A stretch of DNA of 33,286 nt from positions 1 through 33,286 of the forward strand of contig JABEUY010000060.1 in NCBI GenBank assembly GCA_013044175.1, written 5' to 3'. The stretch is from Bacilli bacterium. Lineage in GTDB: Bacteria; Bacillota; Bacilli; Alicyclobacillales; SLC66. Of the stretch, positions 15,166-23,222 are shown one piece after another. The notes under the pieces were generated by a model. It was not told the DNA's origin and did no database searches. It saw only the letters and a program-made list of their open reading frames with translations. Each line of letters begins with the position of its first letter. The first letter of the stretch is position 1. Both the position numbers and the translations under genes were made by a program.

Positions 15166-15765
15166 TTGACGATGAATCAACCGCATCCGAAAGTCGAGGA
15201 ATTTGTAGCGAAAGCGAAACAATGGCAGCCAGAATATAAGCAGTTGCGGGAGATCATCCGAACGTTTCCGCTCGAAGAGACGTATAAGTGGATGCATCCT
15301 TGCTATACGTTTGCTGGGAAGAACGTGGTGCTGATCCACGGTTTTAAACATTATTGCGCTCTTCTCTTTATGAAAGGCGCTTTGCTTGACGATCCGAACG
15401 GGCTACTGACCCAACAAACGGATGCTGTGCAAGCAGGACGGCAGTTTCGTTTCACGTCTCTTTCGGCGATCTTGGAGCAAAAAGAGGCGATACAAGGTTT
15501 CATTGAACGGGCGATCGCTGTTGAACAGCAGGGTCTTACGGTCACGATGAAAACAACATCCGAATTCTCCATGCCCAAGGAGCTACAGGATGCTTTTTCA
15601 CAAGATCCGTCCTTGGAAGAAGCGTTTCATGCGTTAACACCAGGTCGTCAGCGCGCATATCTATTGTTTTTTAGCAATCCTAAGCAAGAGAAGACGAGAA
15701 TAGCGCGTATCGAGAAAGCGAAATCTTCGATCTTTGCTGGTTTTGGACCCAATGAGATGCGCTAA
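15166..15765 (+). CDS. YdeI-like DUF1801 protein
   Basis: A 199-residue protein of the YdeI group: an N-terminal DUF1801 domain (VEEFVAKAKQWQPEYKQLRE, then TYKWMHPCYTF and FKHYCALLF), and a C-terminal OmdA-like helical region with LTPGRQRAYLLFFSNPKQ and the KTRIARIEKAKSSIFAG motif typical of YdeI. The biochemical role is unknown in the family. AGAGGTGA lies five bases before the TTG at 15166; an ATG two codons later (15172) is the alternative. It stands alone between a terminator and a membrane protein gene. Confidence 0.85.
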   Translation: MTMNQPHPKVEEFVAKAKQWQPEYKQLREIIRTFPLEETYKWMHPCYTFAGKNVVLIHGFKHYCALLFMKGALLDDPNGLLTQQTDAVQAGRQFRFTSLSAILEQKEAIQGFIERAIAVEQQGLTVTMKTTSEFSMPKELQDAFSQDPSLEEAFHALTPGRQRAYLLFFSNPKQEKTRIARIEKAKSSIFAGFGPNEMR

Positions 15766-15865
15766 ACGAATGCTTCGTTCAGTTCTGTAGGCTATTTCAC
15801 AGAAAAAAGTTGTTGAATCATATAGACTAATCGTATCGATTCGCAGGCTACCTTGTGCAGGGAGA

Positions 15866-16783
15866 GTGGACGTTTTCGCTATGGGCGCTTTTTTTCAAGC
15901 GAGACTTCGGGGGTTGGTGCCTTGGCTTGGCGTGCTTTTTGTCGTTTTGGCCATGCTGTTTATCGCGATGGTGTTTGCGGCAAAGGTTATCATTTTTCCT
16001 GAGATTGCAGCGCTTGCCGTCGGCAGCTTGGTCTACAACGAAGAGCGCTGGGTAGCAAGCCGATTATTCTTTTGGTTGTTACCGTCGCTATCCGCCTTGC
16101 TTGGCGTTTTGATCGACTATACAAATTTTCCTCTTTTCATTAAAGAGTTAGTTGCATTATTTCTCGTCTTGCTTTTGTTACAGGGGTTTCGTTCGCAAGT
16201 CGCCCCTTCGATTTCCGCGGCGATTTTGCCGATTGTCTTAGGTGTCCATTCGTGGTTTTTTGTCCTTTCGGTTACCGTATTGACGATCACGGTCACCCTA
16301 TTGCATAAAGCGACGAAGTCAGTGTCTTCGAATAAATCGATGGGACTGCGTGATCGAAAAAGTTTGATTGCGTATAGTCTGATTGCAAGTCTATGGATTG
16401 TCGTTACGTATGTTTTGCCTTTTCATCTTAAGGTAATTCCTCCTTTGCTCGTCGTATTCTATGAGATGATAGCCAAAAGGGATCGTCCGAAAAAGGATTT
16501 CATAGAGCGTGGCGTATTTCTGATCGTGGTAGCGATTCTTGGTGTATTGGTCGCGAGTCTATTGGGGCAGGATCTGGTGCTGATCGGATTGGTTGATGTG
16601 GTGCTCGTCGCGCTGCTCGCCAAAAAAATGGCGTTACGGCTTCCACCTGCGTTTGCAATCGCCTTATTGCCGATCGTTTTTCGTGGATCAGGTCTTAGCT
16701 ATATCGCCGTTGTGATGTTGACGATTTTGTTTTTATTTGGCCTTTTGCAAAGTGTGCGCGCGCTAGAAAAAAGATGGGGCTAA
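15866..16783 (+). CDS. Membrane protein with internal duplication (HPP-like)
   Basis: A 305-residue integral membrane protein with eight to ten helices and no signal peptide. The two halves (about residues 43-145 and 190-300) are alike. Each begins with a P-rich helix (IIFPEIAALAVGSLVY against KVIPPLLVVFYEMIA), continues with ALLGVLI against AILGVLV, and closes with APSISAAILPIVLG against LPPAFAIALLPIVFR, then a VLTI-type helix. The second block resembles the HPPA/ALLPI signature of HPP-family proteins, some of which carry nitrite. That relation is a suggestion. The start is not sure: GTG 15866 and ATG 15881 both have poorly placed ribosome sites. It ends at a shared terminator with the convergent MMPL gene. 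Confidence 0.7.
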   Translation: MDVFAMGAFFQARLRGLVPWLGVLFVVLAMLFIAMVFAAKVIIFPEIAALAVGSLVYNEERWVASRLFFWLLPSLSALLGVLIDYTNFPLFIKELVALFLVLLLLQGFRSQVAPSISAAILPIVLGVHSWFFVLSVTVLTITVTLLHKATKSVSSNKSMGLRDRKSLIAYSLIASLWIVVTYVLPFHLKVIPPLLVVFYEMIAKRDRPKKDFIERGVFLIVVAILGVLVASLLGQDLVLIGLVDVVLVALLAKKMALRLPPAFAIALLPIVFRGSGLSYIAVVMLTILFLFGLLQSVRALEKRWG

Positions 16784-16793
16784 AGCAAGAGCA

Positions 16794-16837
16794 AAAGGTT
16801 GCTGCCAGTGAATATTCGCTGACAACAACCTTTTTTT
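16794..16837. terminator. Bidirectional terminator
   Basis: AAAAGGTTGCTGcCAGTGA pairs with TCGCTGaCAACAACCTTTT around a short AT loop. A-rich and T-rich flanks serve both converging genes. Confidence 0.85.
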
Positions 16838-16848
16838 GAGAACACGAA

Positions 16849-19041
16849 TTATTTGACGGTGATGGATCGCTTCGAAGGCCAGAAGGCGAGTTTCCCTAAG
16901 ATGATCGTTAACGAAGGGACAAGGAACGGACGAACGATAAACGTATCGAGCAGCACGCCAATCGCCGTCACGATACCAAATTGCACAAGGATTTGAATGG
17001 GTAAGGAAGCGAGAACGGCAAACGTTCCTGCGAGAATCAAACCGGCCGAAGTGATGACACTACCTGTCTTATTTACGCCGATTTCAACCGCTTTGGCTAA
17101 GGTGTTCGTGCGACTTTCTTGCCAGATGCGTGAAATCATGAAGATGTTGTAATCTTCGCCTAGCGCCACGAGAAAGACGAAAGCATAAAGCGGAATCGCA
17201 CCAGCAATTGCAGTGACGCCCATGAAGTTGTGTAAAACGATCCATCCTAGACCGAGTGATGAGAAGTACGATAGTAACACGGTGGCGATCAAGTAGATCA
17301 TCGCGACGATCGAGCGCAGGTACAACAGCAGCAAGATGGCGATGATCGCAATGACGATCGGGATAACGATTCGTGTATCCGATTCAGTCAATGCTTTCGT
17401 GTCGTACTGTGTGGATGTCTCGCCGCCGAGATAGACTTGACTTGGTGCGTTGCCTGTAGGAAGCGCAGTGAGTGCAGAACGAATTTTTGGGATATCGCTA
17501 ATCGCTACTAAAGAGTAGGGATCTTCCTTAAGGGTGACGGAATAAGAAAGTAAGGTGTTGTCTTTTTTCGAAACCTTCGGTGAAGACACCGATTGCACAA
17601 AAGGAAGTTTGGACAACGTCGATGTCACCGACGCTTCGTTACCGCCTTTGGTGATGACATTGACAGGCGCTAATGTTCCTGGCGAAAAGTGATCAGCAAG
17701 GAGCGTAAAGCCTTCGCGCGATGGCATCGTTTTGGGGAATGAGGACAACAAGTTATACGTAAAGTGAATTTGCGTGGCAAAACTGCCTAAAATCGCAAGG
17801 ATGACGATCGCCGAAGAAGCGATGGCAATCGGGTTTTTGGCGACAAAACGACCGAATGAGAAACGATTGGGATCGTTTTGCTTGGCGAGTTTGCGCGCTT
17901 GTCGTTTGCTTAATTGGCTTTCTTCTGTCAATACGCGCGGAATAAAGGGGAAAAAAGCAACACGACCAAATACGGCGAGTAACGCAGGGATGAAAGTAAG
18001 TCCGACGATCGCCATCACGAAAATCGCGACGAAAAATGGAATGGCAAAGCGATGGTCGGAGCCGTATGTGGCAAAGAGTAACGATAAAAGAGCGAGCATG
18101 ACGGTCAAGCCACTCATCAAGATGGCGCCAGATGCGCCACCCACCGCTTGGGTAATGGCTTGATAACGGTCCCGTTCTTGAAAAAGTCTTTCCCGATAAC
18201 GAGCGACAAGAAACAAGCAATAGTCGGTTCCTGCACCAAAGAGTAAGACGGTCATGATCGAGACCCCTTGGGCATCGACGACGATCGCGCCAGATTTGGC
18301 TAACAAACCGAGGATGGCACTGATGACACTGTACGCAACGCCGACACCGATCAAAGGAATGATGGCAAGAATCGGGGAACGATACAAGATGATAAGAAGA
18401 ATTAAGACAAGAAAGGTCGTTGCGATCAGCAAGGCAAGGTCAGCGCCTTTAAAGAGACCGAGCGCATCCACCGCGATACCCGCAGGTCCTGAGACGCGAG
18501 CGTGAAGGCCAGAAGCGCTTAAGGAAGCTTTGAAAGGATTAAAACCGATCGCTGTATCAATCTGTTTTTGCATCGTGGTTAATGAATTTTGTAAATCACT
18601 TGAGGCGATCGAACTGCTAAAAGTAACCGGTAAGACAATCGTAGTCTTATCTTTAGAAGCAAGAGTCGGTAACACGTAGCTTGGTACTTGATTGAGCGGG
18701 ACGACAGAAAGTTCGCCATTGACTTTATGATCACCGAGCGATTTGGCGATCGCTTGAATGTTCGAAAAGTCCTTGACGGAAAGACCGCTTTTATCGTAAA
18801 AAACGAGTAGAGCGGGTGTTCCTTTTGCACTAGGAAAAGCTTTTTGCACAAGGTTTGTCGCTTGGACAGACGCAGAAGTGGACGGTAATAGAGCAGCATT
18901 GTTATTTTCTTCTTTGCTAACCGATGGCGCTACGATGGAAAGTACGGCTGCGATGATGATCCAGATGATCAAAGTGAGCCATTTGGTCTTTGGTCCTGCG
19001 ACAAAGCGACCTAAACCGAAAAAGAACTTGGCTTCTTCCAT
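16849..19041 (-). CDS. MMPL-family (RND) transporter
   Basis: A 730-residue RND-superfamily exporter of the MMPL/YdfJ type: two repeats, each a helix, a large extracellular domain and five helices. The proton-relay segments are seen in both halves: FGAGTDYCLFLVARYRE in the first and VALGEDYNIFMISRIWQE in the second, each with the conserved D-Y pair. Such proteins export lipids, drugs or siderophore-like compounds. The ATG at 19041 is used, with GGAGG ten bases upstream; an ATG three codons earlier overlaps that site. It is divergent from a TetR-type gene that probably represses it. Ends with SKRSITVK, without extra domains. Confidence 0.92.
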   Translation of the reverse strand: MEEAKFFFGLGRFVAGPKTKWLTLIIWIIIAAVLSIVAPSVSKEENNNAALLPSTSASVQATNLVQKAFPSAKGTPALLVFYDKSGLSVKDFSNIQAIAKSLGDHKVNGELSVVPLNQVPSYVLPTLASKDKTTIVLPVTFSSSIASSDLQNSLTTMQKQIDTAIGFNPFKASLSASGLHARVSGPAGIAVDALGLFKGADLALLIATTFLVLILLIILYRSPILAIIPLIGVGVAYSVISAILGLLAKSGAIVVDAQGVSIMTVLLFGAGTDYCLFLVARYRERLFQERDRYQAITQAVGGASGAILMSGLTVMLALLSLLFATYGSDHRFAIPFFVAIFVMAIVGLTFIPALLAVFGRVAFFPFIPRVLTEESQLSKRQARKLAKQNDPNRFSFGRFVAKNPIAIASSAIVILAILGSFATQIHFTYNLLSSFPKTMPSREGFTLLADHFSPGTLAPVNVITKGGNEASVTSTLSKLPFVQSVSSPKVSKKDNTLLSYSVTLKEDPYSLVAISDIPKIRSALTALPTGNAPSQVYLGGETSTQYDTKALTESDTRIVIPIVIAIIAILLLLYLRSIVAMIYLIATVLLSYFSSLGLGWIVLHNFMGVTAIAGAIPLYAFVFLVALGEDYNIFMISRIWQESRTNTLAKAVEIGVNKTGSVITSAGLILAGTFAVLASLPIQILVQFGIVTAIGVLLDTFIVRPFLVPSLTIILGKLAFWPSKRSITVK

Positions 19042-19157
19042 AGGTTTCATTCCTCCTCTTGAATTATATATACCAGAAGGTTAATTATAAAGCTAGGGCT
19101 TATTTTCGCTTTTGTTGTGGTACACTAGAAAAATCTTAACAAAGGAGCGTGAAGCGG
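19042..19157. promoter_or_regulatory. Divergent control region of MMPL and TetR genes
   Basis: On the plus strand TGGTACACT (19118-19126) is an extended -10 for the TetR gene with a poor -35. On the minus strand TATAAT lies at 19087-19082. An imperfect dyad, ATATACC-agaa-GGTTAAT (around 19068-19086), overlaps the latter and is the best operator candidate. Confidence 0.4.
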
Positions 19158-19799
19158 GTGCAAAGCGCGTGGAAAAAAACACCCGGTAGACCGCCTGCAA
19201 ATTCGCAAGATCAATCGACGGCCGATCGGATATTGCAAGTGGCTGCCGATCTTTTTATGGCACAAGGCTATGAGAAAGTGACCGTTGACGTGGTGGCCAA
19301 AGAATGTCAAGTCACGAAAGCGACGGTGTATTACTACTACGCGTCAAAAGCTTCATTGTTCACAGCGTCCGTCGTTCGCCTCATGAATGAGATTGTGACA
19401 CGAATGAAAATGATTCTTTCTTCTCCCAAGCCGCTTCGTGATCGACTCAATCTGATCACACAGATTCGGTTGCAGACAGGTGGAACACAACTGGATTTTG
19501 AAATGGTGATGAATGAAGCAGTCCCCTCATTGACGCCTGAACAAATCCGAGCGATGCGCGATTCTGAGGAGCTATTGACATCGATTATCTCGGAAGAGTT
19601 TGCTAAGGAGATCGAGCGAGGACGAATCCGTCCATTACCACCTCGCTTATATGCGCATGCTTATGTGTCGTTACTCAATGCTTTTCATGCCAAGGCGCAT
19701 GGTGAACATCGTGATGAATGGCCTGCGACGCAAGTGGCTAAAGACTTGATGGACTTTTTCTGGTCAGGTGCGGATTCCCCCTTGTCTGTTGTAGAATAG
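19158..19799 (+). CDS. TetR-family regulator of the MMPL locus
   Basis: A 213-residue TetR protein. A basic, Pro-rich lead (KKTPGRPPANSQDQ) precedes the DNA-binding domain: ADRILQVAADLFMAQGYEKV, then VDVVAKECQVTKATVYYYYA, ending in SKASLF. The C-terminal domain is helical and specific. I use the second GTG (19158), ten bases from AAAGGAG; the GTG at 19149 is only one base away from it. It is divergent from the MMPL gene and lies 27 bases before ytoI on the same strand. Read-through into ytoI and the genes behind it is likely, since no terminator separates them. Confidence 0.85.
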   Translation: MQSAWKKTPGRPPANSQDQSTADRILQVAADLFMAQGYEKVTVDVVAKECQVTKATVYYYYASKASLFTASVVRLMNEIVTRMKMILSSPKPLRDRLNLITQIRLQTGGTQLDFEMVMNEAVPSLTPEQIRAMRDSEELLTSIISEEFAKEIERGRIRPLPPRLYAHAYVSLLNAFHAKAHGEHRDEWPATQVAKDLMDFFWSGADSPLSVVE

Positions 19800-19826
19800 G
19801 AGGCAAGAGAAGAGAGCGGGGATATC

Positions 19827-21131
19827 ATGCAAACAAAACATGATCAGATACTGAAACACATCGAGGATTTACCGATTGGTGAGCGGATTTCCGTGCGTCA
19901 GATCGCGAAACAGCTTGTCGTCAGTGAAGGAACAGCCTATCGGGCGATCAAAGAAGCAGAAGGTCAAGGTCTGGTTTCGACGATTGAACGCATTGGTACA
20001 GTTCGCATTGAAAAGAAGCAACGACGAGATATCGATCGTCTTACGTTTGCCGAAGTGGTGAACATCGTTGACGGGACACTTTTAGGTGGACGTTCTGGTC
20101 TGTATAAGACGTTAAGCAAGTTTGTCATCGGTGCGATGGAGATCGATGCGATGGTAAAGTACATCGACCCGGGATCACTCGTCATCGTCGGCAATCGGGA
20201 TGCCGTACAAATGGCAGCACTTCAAGAAGGAGCAGCCGTACTGATCACCGGCGGTTTTGGTGCGCATGCTGATGTGGTCGAATTTGCTGATACGATGAAT
20301 TTGCCGTTGATCTCGTCAGCGTATGATACGTTTACTGTCGCTTCTTTGATCAATCGGGCCATCTATGATCGACTGATTAAAAAAGACATTTTATTAGTCG
20401 AAGATATCGTTGGCAAAAATCCGCCGATGGTGATGACCGAAAATCAAACGATCCATGATTATCTTCAACTCGTCGAAACGACGGGTTATTCGCGTTTTCC
20501 GGTTTTGCAAGAGCAAGGAAGACTCATCGGTGTCGTTACACCAAAAGATGTTAGTCGACAAACGCAAGATACGGTGATTGGACGAATCATGAGTAAAAAA
20601 CCGCTATCAGTTACGCCTAAGACGTCGGTCGCCGCAGCTGCTCATATGATGGTCTGGGAAGGCATCGATCTTTTACCGGTCATCGAATTTAAGCGCCTTG
20701 TCGGCTTGATCAGTCGGCAGGATGTTATCAAAGCGTTACAATATAATCAAAAACAACCTCAATTGGGCGATACGATGGAGGATATCGTTTTGCATCGTTT
20801 TGCGGAATCCACCGAAGCGGATCAACTCGTCTTACGGGGTGAATTAACGCCACAGATGTCAACGCAACATGGTGGGTTGTCACCTGGGGTGTTTTTGACG
20901 ATCATGACGGAAGCCGCTTTGCAAGCGTTACGTAAAGCGCGCGATGCCAATATGATGCTAGATAATGCGACACTATACTTTCTTAAACCGATTCAGATTG
21001 AGCAACATGTGGAAGCGAAAGCGAGAATCATCGATTCAAGTCGGAAAGTTGGCAAAGTCGATGTGGAACTTTATCGGACGGGAGAATTGGTCGGCAAGGC
21101 GCTGATCACCGTACAATTGTTAGAACGATAA
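19827..21131 (+). CDS. ytoI: YtoI-like protein: HTH, DRTGG, CBS pair and hotdog domain
   Basis: A 434-residue protein with the four-part order of B. subtilis YtoI. An N-terminal winged helix (GERISVRQIAKQLVVSEGTA) covers about residues 1-65. A DRTGG domain (FVIGAMEIDAMVKYIDPGSL through NLPLISSAYDTF) runs to about 180. Two CBS motifs follow (YSRFPVLQEQGRLIGVVTPK and IDLLPVIEFKRLVGLISRQD), which usually bind adenine nucleotides. A C-terminal thioesterase-type hotdog (LTPQMSTQHGGLSPGVF onward) closes the protein. It probably senses a nucleotide and controls genes, but no target is known. Location upstream of dnaE agrees with the Bacillus order. A GCGGGG-type ribosome site precedes the ATG. Confidence 0.92.
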   Translation: MQTKHDQILKHIEDLPIGERISVRQIAKQLVVSEGTAYRAIKEAEGQGLVSTIERIGTVRIEKKQRRDIDRLTFAEVVNIVDGTLLGGRSGLYKTLSKFVIGAMEIDAMVKYIDPGSLVIVGNRDAVQMAALQEGAAVLITGGFGAHADVVEFADTMNLPLISSAYDTFTVASLINRAIYDRLIKKDILLVEDIVGKNPPMVMTENQTIHDYLQLVETTGYSRFPVLQEQGRLIGVVTPKDVSRQTQDTVIGRIMSKKPLSVTPKTSVAAAAHMMVWEGIDLLPVIEFKRLVGLISRQDVIKALQYNQKQPQLGDTMEDIVLHRFAESTEADQLVLRGELTPQMSTQHGGLSPGVFLTIMTEAALQALRKARDANMMLDNATLYFLKPIQIEQHVEAKARIIDSSRKVGKVDVELYRTGELVGKALITVQLLER

Positions 21132-21144
21132 GGGGGAGTTGACG

Positions 21145-21828
21145 GTGGAGCGAACCTCAGCGAGTCCATTGATTCTGATCGTGGAAGATGAGCGAAGAAT
21201 TGCTCGACTGATCGAACTCGAACTCGTTCATGAAGGGTTCTCCGTCATGCTCGCCGGTGATGGCATCACGGGCGAACGCATGGCGAGGGAGCAAGAAGTC
21301 GATCTGATTCTACTGGACTGGATGTTGCCAGGCATGGATGGTATCGCGGTGTGTCAAGCGATCCGCAAAAAAAAGAACGTGCCGATCATTTTGTTGACCG
21401 CTAAAGATACGACGAGCGATAAAGTCGCAGGTCTAGATGCGGGTGCGGATGACTACATAACTAAACCTTTCGAGACAGAAGAATTATTAGCCAGAATTCG
21501 CGCGGCTTTGCGCAAAGGACGTCATCGTGAAGAACTTCGCATCGCTGATTTGTTGATTTTTCCTGAGGAAAGGCGCGCGTTTCGTGCGCAACAAGAAGTG
21601 GAACTGACCACACGCGAATTTGATCTCTTGCATTTTTTGGCGAAAAACGTCGATAAAGTCGTTTCGCGTGATGCGATTTTAGAGACAGTTTGGGGCTATG
21701 ATTTTGAGGGTGAGACGAATGTGGTGGATGTCTATATCCGCTATGTGCGTTTAAAAGTGGATGAACCGTTTACGACTCCGCTTATTCATACGATTCGAGG
21801 CGTCGGTTATGTCCTGAGGTCGTCATGA
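21145..21828 (+). CDS. OmpR-family response regulator
   Basis: A 227-residue response regulator. The receiver shows the acidic pair in LIVEDERR, the phosphoacceptor Asp 58 in LILLDWMLPGMDG, the Thr of LLTAKD and the Lys of TKPFE. The C-terminal winged helix has ELTTREFDLLHFLAKN, RDAILETVWGYDF, VDVYIRYVRLKVD and IRGVGYVLR. The GTG at 21145 is chosen over TTG 21139 because AGGGGGAG directly abuts the TTG. Its stop overlaps the kinase ATG by four bases (ATGA), so both are made together. The closest relatives appear to be ArlR/MprA-type regulators, from the domain lengths only. Confidence 0.93.
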   Translation: MERTSASPLILIVEDERRIARLIELELVHEGFSVMLAGDGITGERMAREQEVDLILLDWMLPGMDGIAVCQAIRKKKNVPIILLTAKDTTSDKVAGLDAGADDYITKPFETEELLARIRAALRKGRHREELRIADLLIFPEERRAFRAQQEVELTTREFDLLHFLAKNVDKVVSRDAILETVWGYDFEGETNVVDVYIRYVRLKVDEPFTTPLIHTIRGVGYVLRSS

Positions 21829-23222
21829 AACTGACGATCTCTTGGCGTTTTGCTGCGCTATCGACACTCGTCGTCGCGATTATCTTCGTTTTATTCAACG
21901 CGTTTGTGTATTTTCAATTTCTCAACGTCACCATTCAAAATGAAAAGCAAGTTATCCTGTTGAACCTCGACGATGAAGTGAGGCGTATTGCGCATCAACC
22001 GCTTTCGCAAGTCATGACGGATATCCGACAGCTCGTACCGGATCCTCATCAAATGGTTCGGCTGCTCAATCAGAAAGGTCACGTGTTGACGTCTACGACG
22101 CAACCAGCGTCAGCGCCATGGACTTTTGGCGGATTGCGGTTAGAAACGAGTATCGGTAATGGTGTGATGTTTTATCAATATATCGATCAGCGCTTGCTGA
22201 TCGCTTCGAAGCATGTGCTGACGCCACAAGGAATCGTGACGGTGCAATGGTTAGAGAATGTCGAGTCGCTCGATCATAGCATCGCTTTTGTCTTTACGCT
22301 TCTATTGACCGGCTCGATCGGTGGTTTATTTCTCGCCTTGATCGCTAGCTACTTTTTGGCGCGTTATTCCTTGCAACCGATTCGGGCGATGATTGCGACG
22401 GCGCGCGCGATCACACCTGGCGATTTAAGCAATCGTCTGGATGTGCCTAAGCGACAAGATGAATTGACCGAACTTGGTCATACTTTTAATGACATGCTCG
22501 ATCGTATCTCCCTCGCTTTTCGACGAGAAAGACAATTTATCGCTGACGCTTCGCACGAATTGCGCACGCCATTATCTGTGCTTGAAGGGTATGTTCAATT
22601 GCTTTCACGGTGGGGTTGGCAAGATGAGATGATTCGAACGGAAGCTGTCAATGCGATTGAAGAAGAAGTGAAGCATTTGAGTGCGATGGCGAGTCAATTG
22701 TTATCGCTCGCTGCGGTCGATAATGATTTACCAAGCGCAGACGAGGAGATCGATTTAGGCGAAGTCGCCGAATTGGTCGCGGCGCGTTGGGTGCGTCTTT
22801 ATCCGGAGTATACCTGGCAGATCGACATCGCGCATCAGGAAAAAACACGCATCCTTATGCAAGAAGTTCGCATCCAACAAGTGATGCGCGCTCTACTTGA
22901 TAATGCACGGAAGTATACACCAAAAGGCGGCACGATCATGGTATCGGTAACGCGCGAAGGCGAATTTGTGCATTTGCGCATTCGCGATTCGGGTGTCGGA
23001 ATTCCTAACGATGATCTTCCGCATGTGACCGAGCGATTCTACCGTGCGGATAAAGCGCGGGGCAGGCAACATGGTGGCGTCGGCCTAGGTCTTGCGATCT
23101 GTAAAGAAATCGTAGAATCAGCTTTTGGTCATCTGTATGTACAAAGTGAAGAAAATGTGGGAACGGAAGTAACTGTCTCCTTTTATGGTATCGATGATGA
23201 AGAGAAGGAGGCGTCCGAATGA
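21825..23222 (+). CDS. Sensor histidine kinase (HAMP, HisKA, HATPase)
   Basis: A 465-residue membrane kinase. Helix 1 (about residues 10-32) and helix 2 (about 155-178) bound an extracytoplasmic sensor of roughly 120 residues, with no recognised fold. A HAMP follows (LARYSLQPIRAMIATARAIT). The phospho-His is H244 in ADASHELRTPLSVLEGY. The ATP domain has N (ALLDNARKYTPKGG), G1 (IRDSGVGIP), F (ERFYRADKAR) and G2 (GGVGLGLAICKEIV) boxes, all intact. The layout is that of ArlS/CiaH-type kinases. It overlaps the regulator gene at its start and the dnaE start at its end, each by ATGA. Confidence 0.93.
   Translation: MKLTISWRFAALSTLVVAIIFVLFNAFVYFQFLNVTIQNEKQVILLNLDDEVRRIAHQPLSQVMTDIRQLVPDPHQMVRLLNQKGHVLTSTTQPASAPWTFGGLRLETSIGNGVMFYQYIDQRLLIASKHVLTPQGIVTVQWLENVESLDHSIAFVFTLLLTGSIGGLFLALIASYFLARYSLQPIRAMIATARAITPGDLSNRLDVPKRQDELTELGHTFNDMLDRISLAFRRERQFIADASHELRTPLSVLEGYVQLLSRWGWQDEMIRTEAVNAIEEEVKHLSAMASQLLSLAAVDNDLPSADEEIDLGEVAELVAARWVRLYPEYTWQIDIAHQEKTRILMQEVRIQQVMRALLDNARKYTPKGGTIMVSVTREGEFVHLRIRDSGVGIPNDDLPHVTERFYRADKARGRQHGGVGLGLAICKEIVESAFGHLYVQSEENVGTEVTVSFYGIDDEEKEASE

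Noticed and set aside
15766-15780. AACGAA-TGC-TTCGTT hairpin after the YdeI-like gene
   Set aside because: Only six pairs and no T-run follows, so it is not called a terminator.
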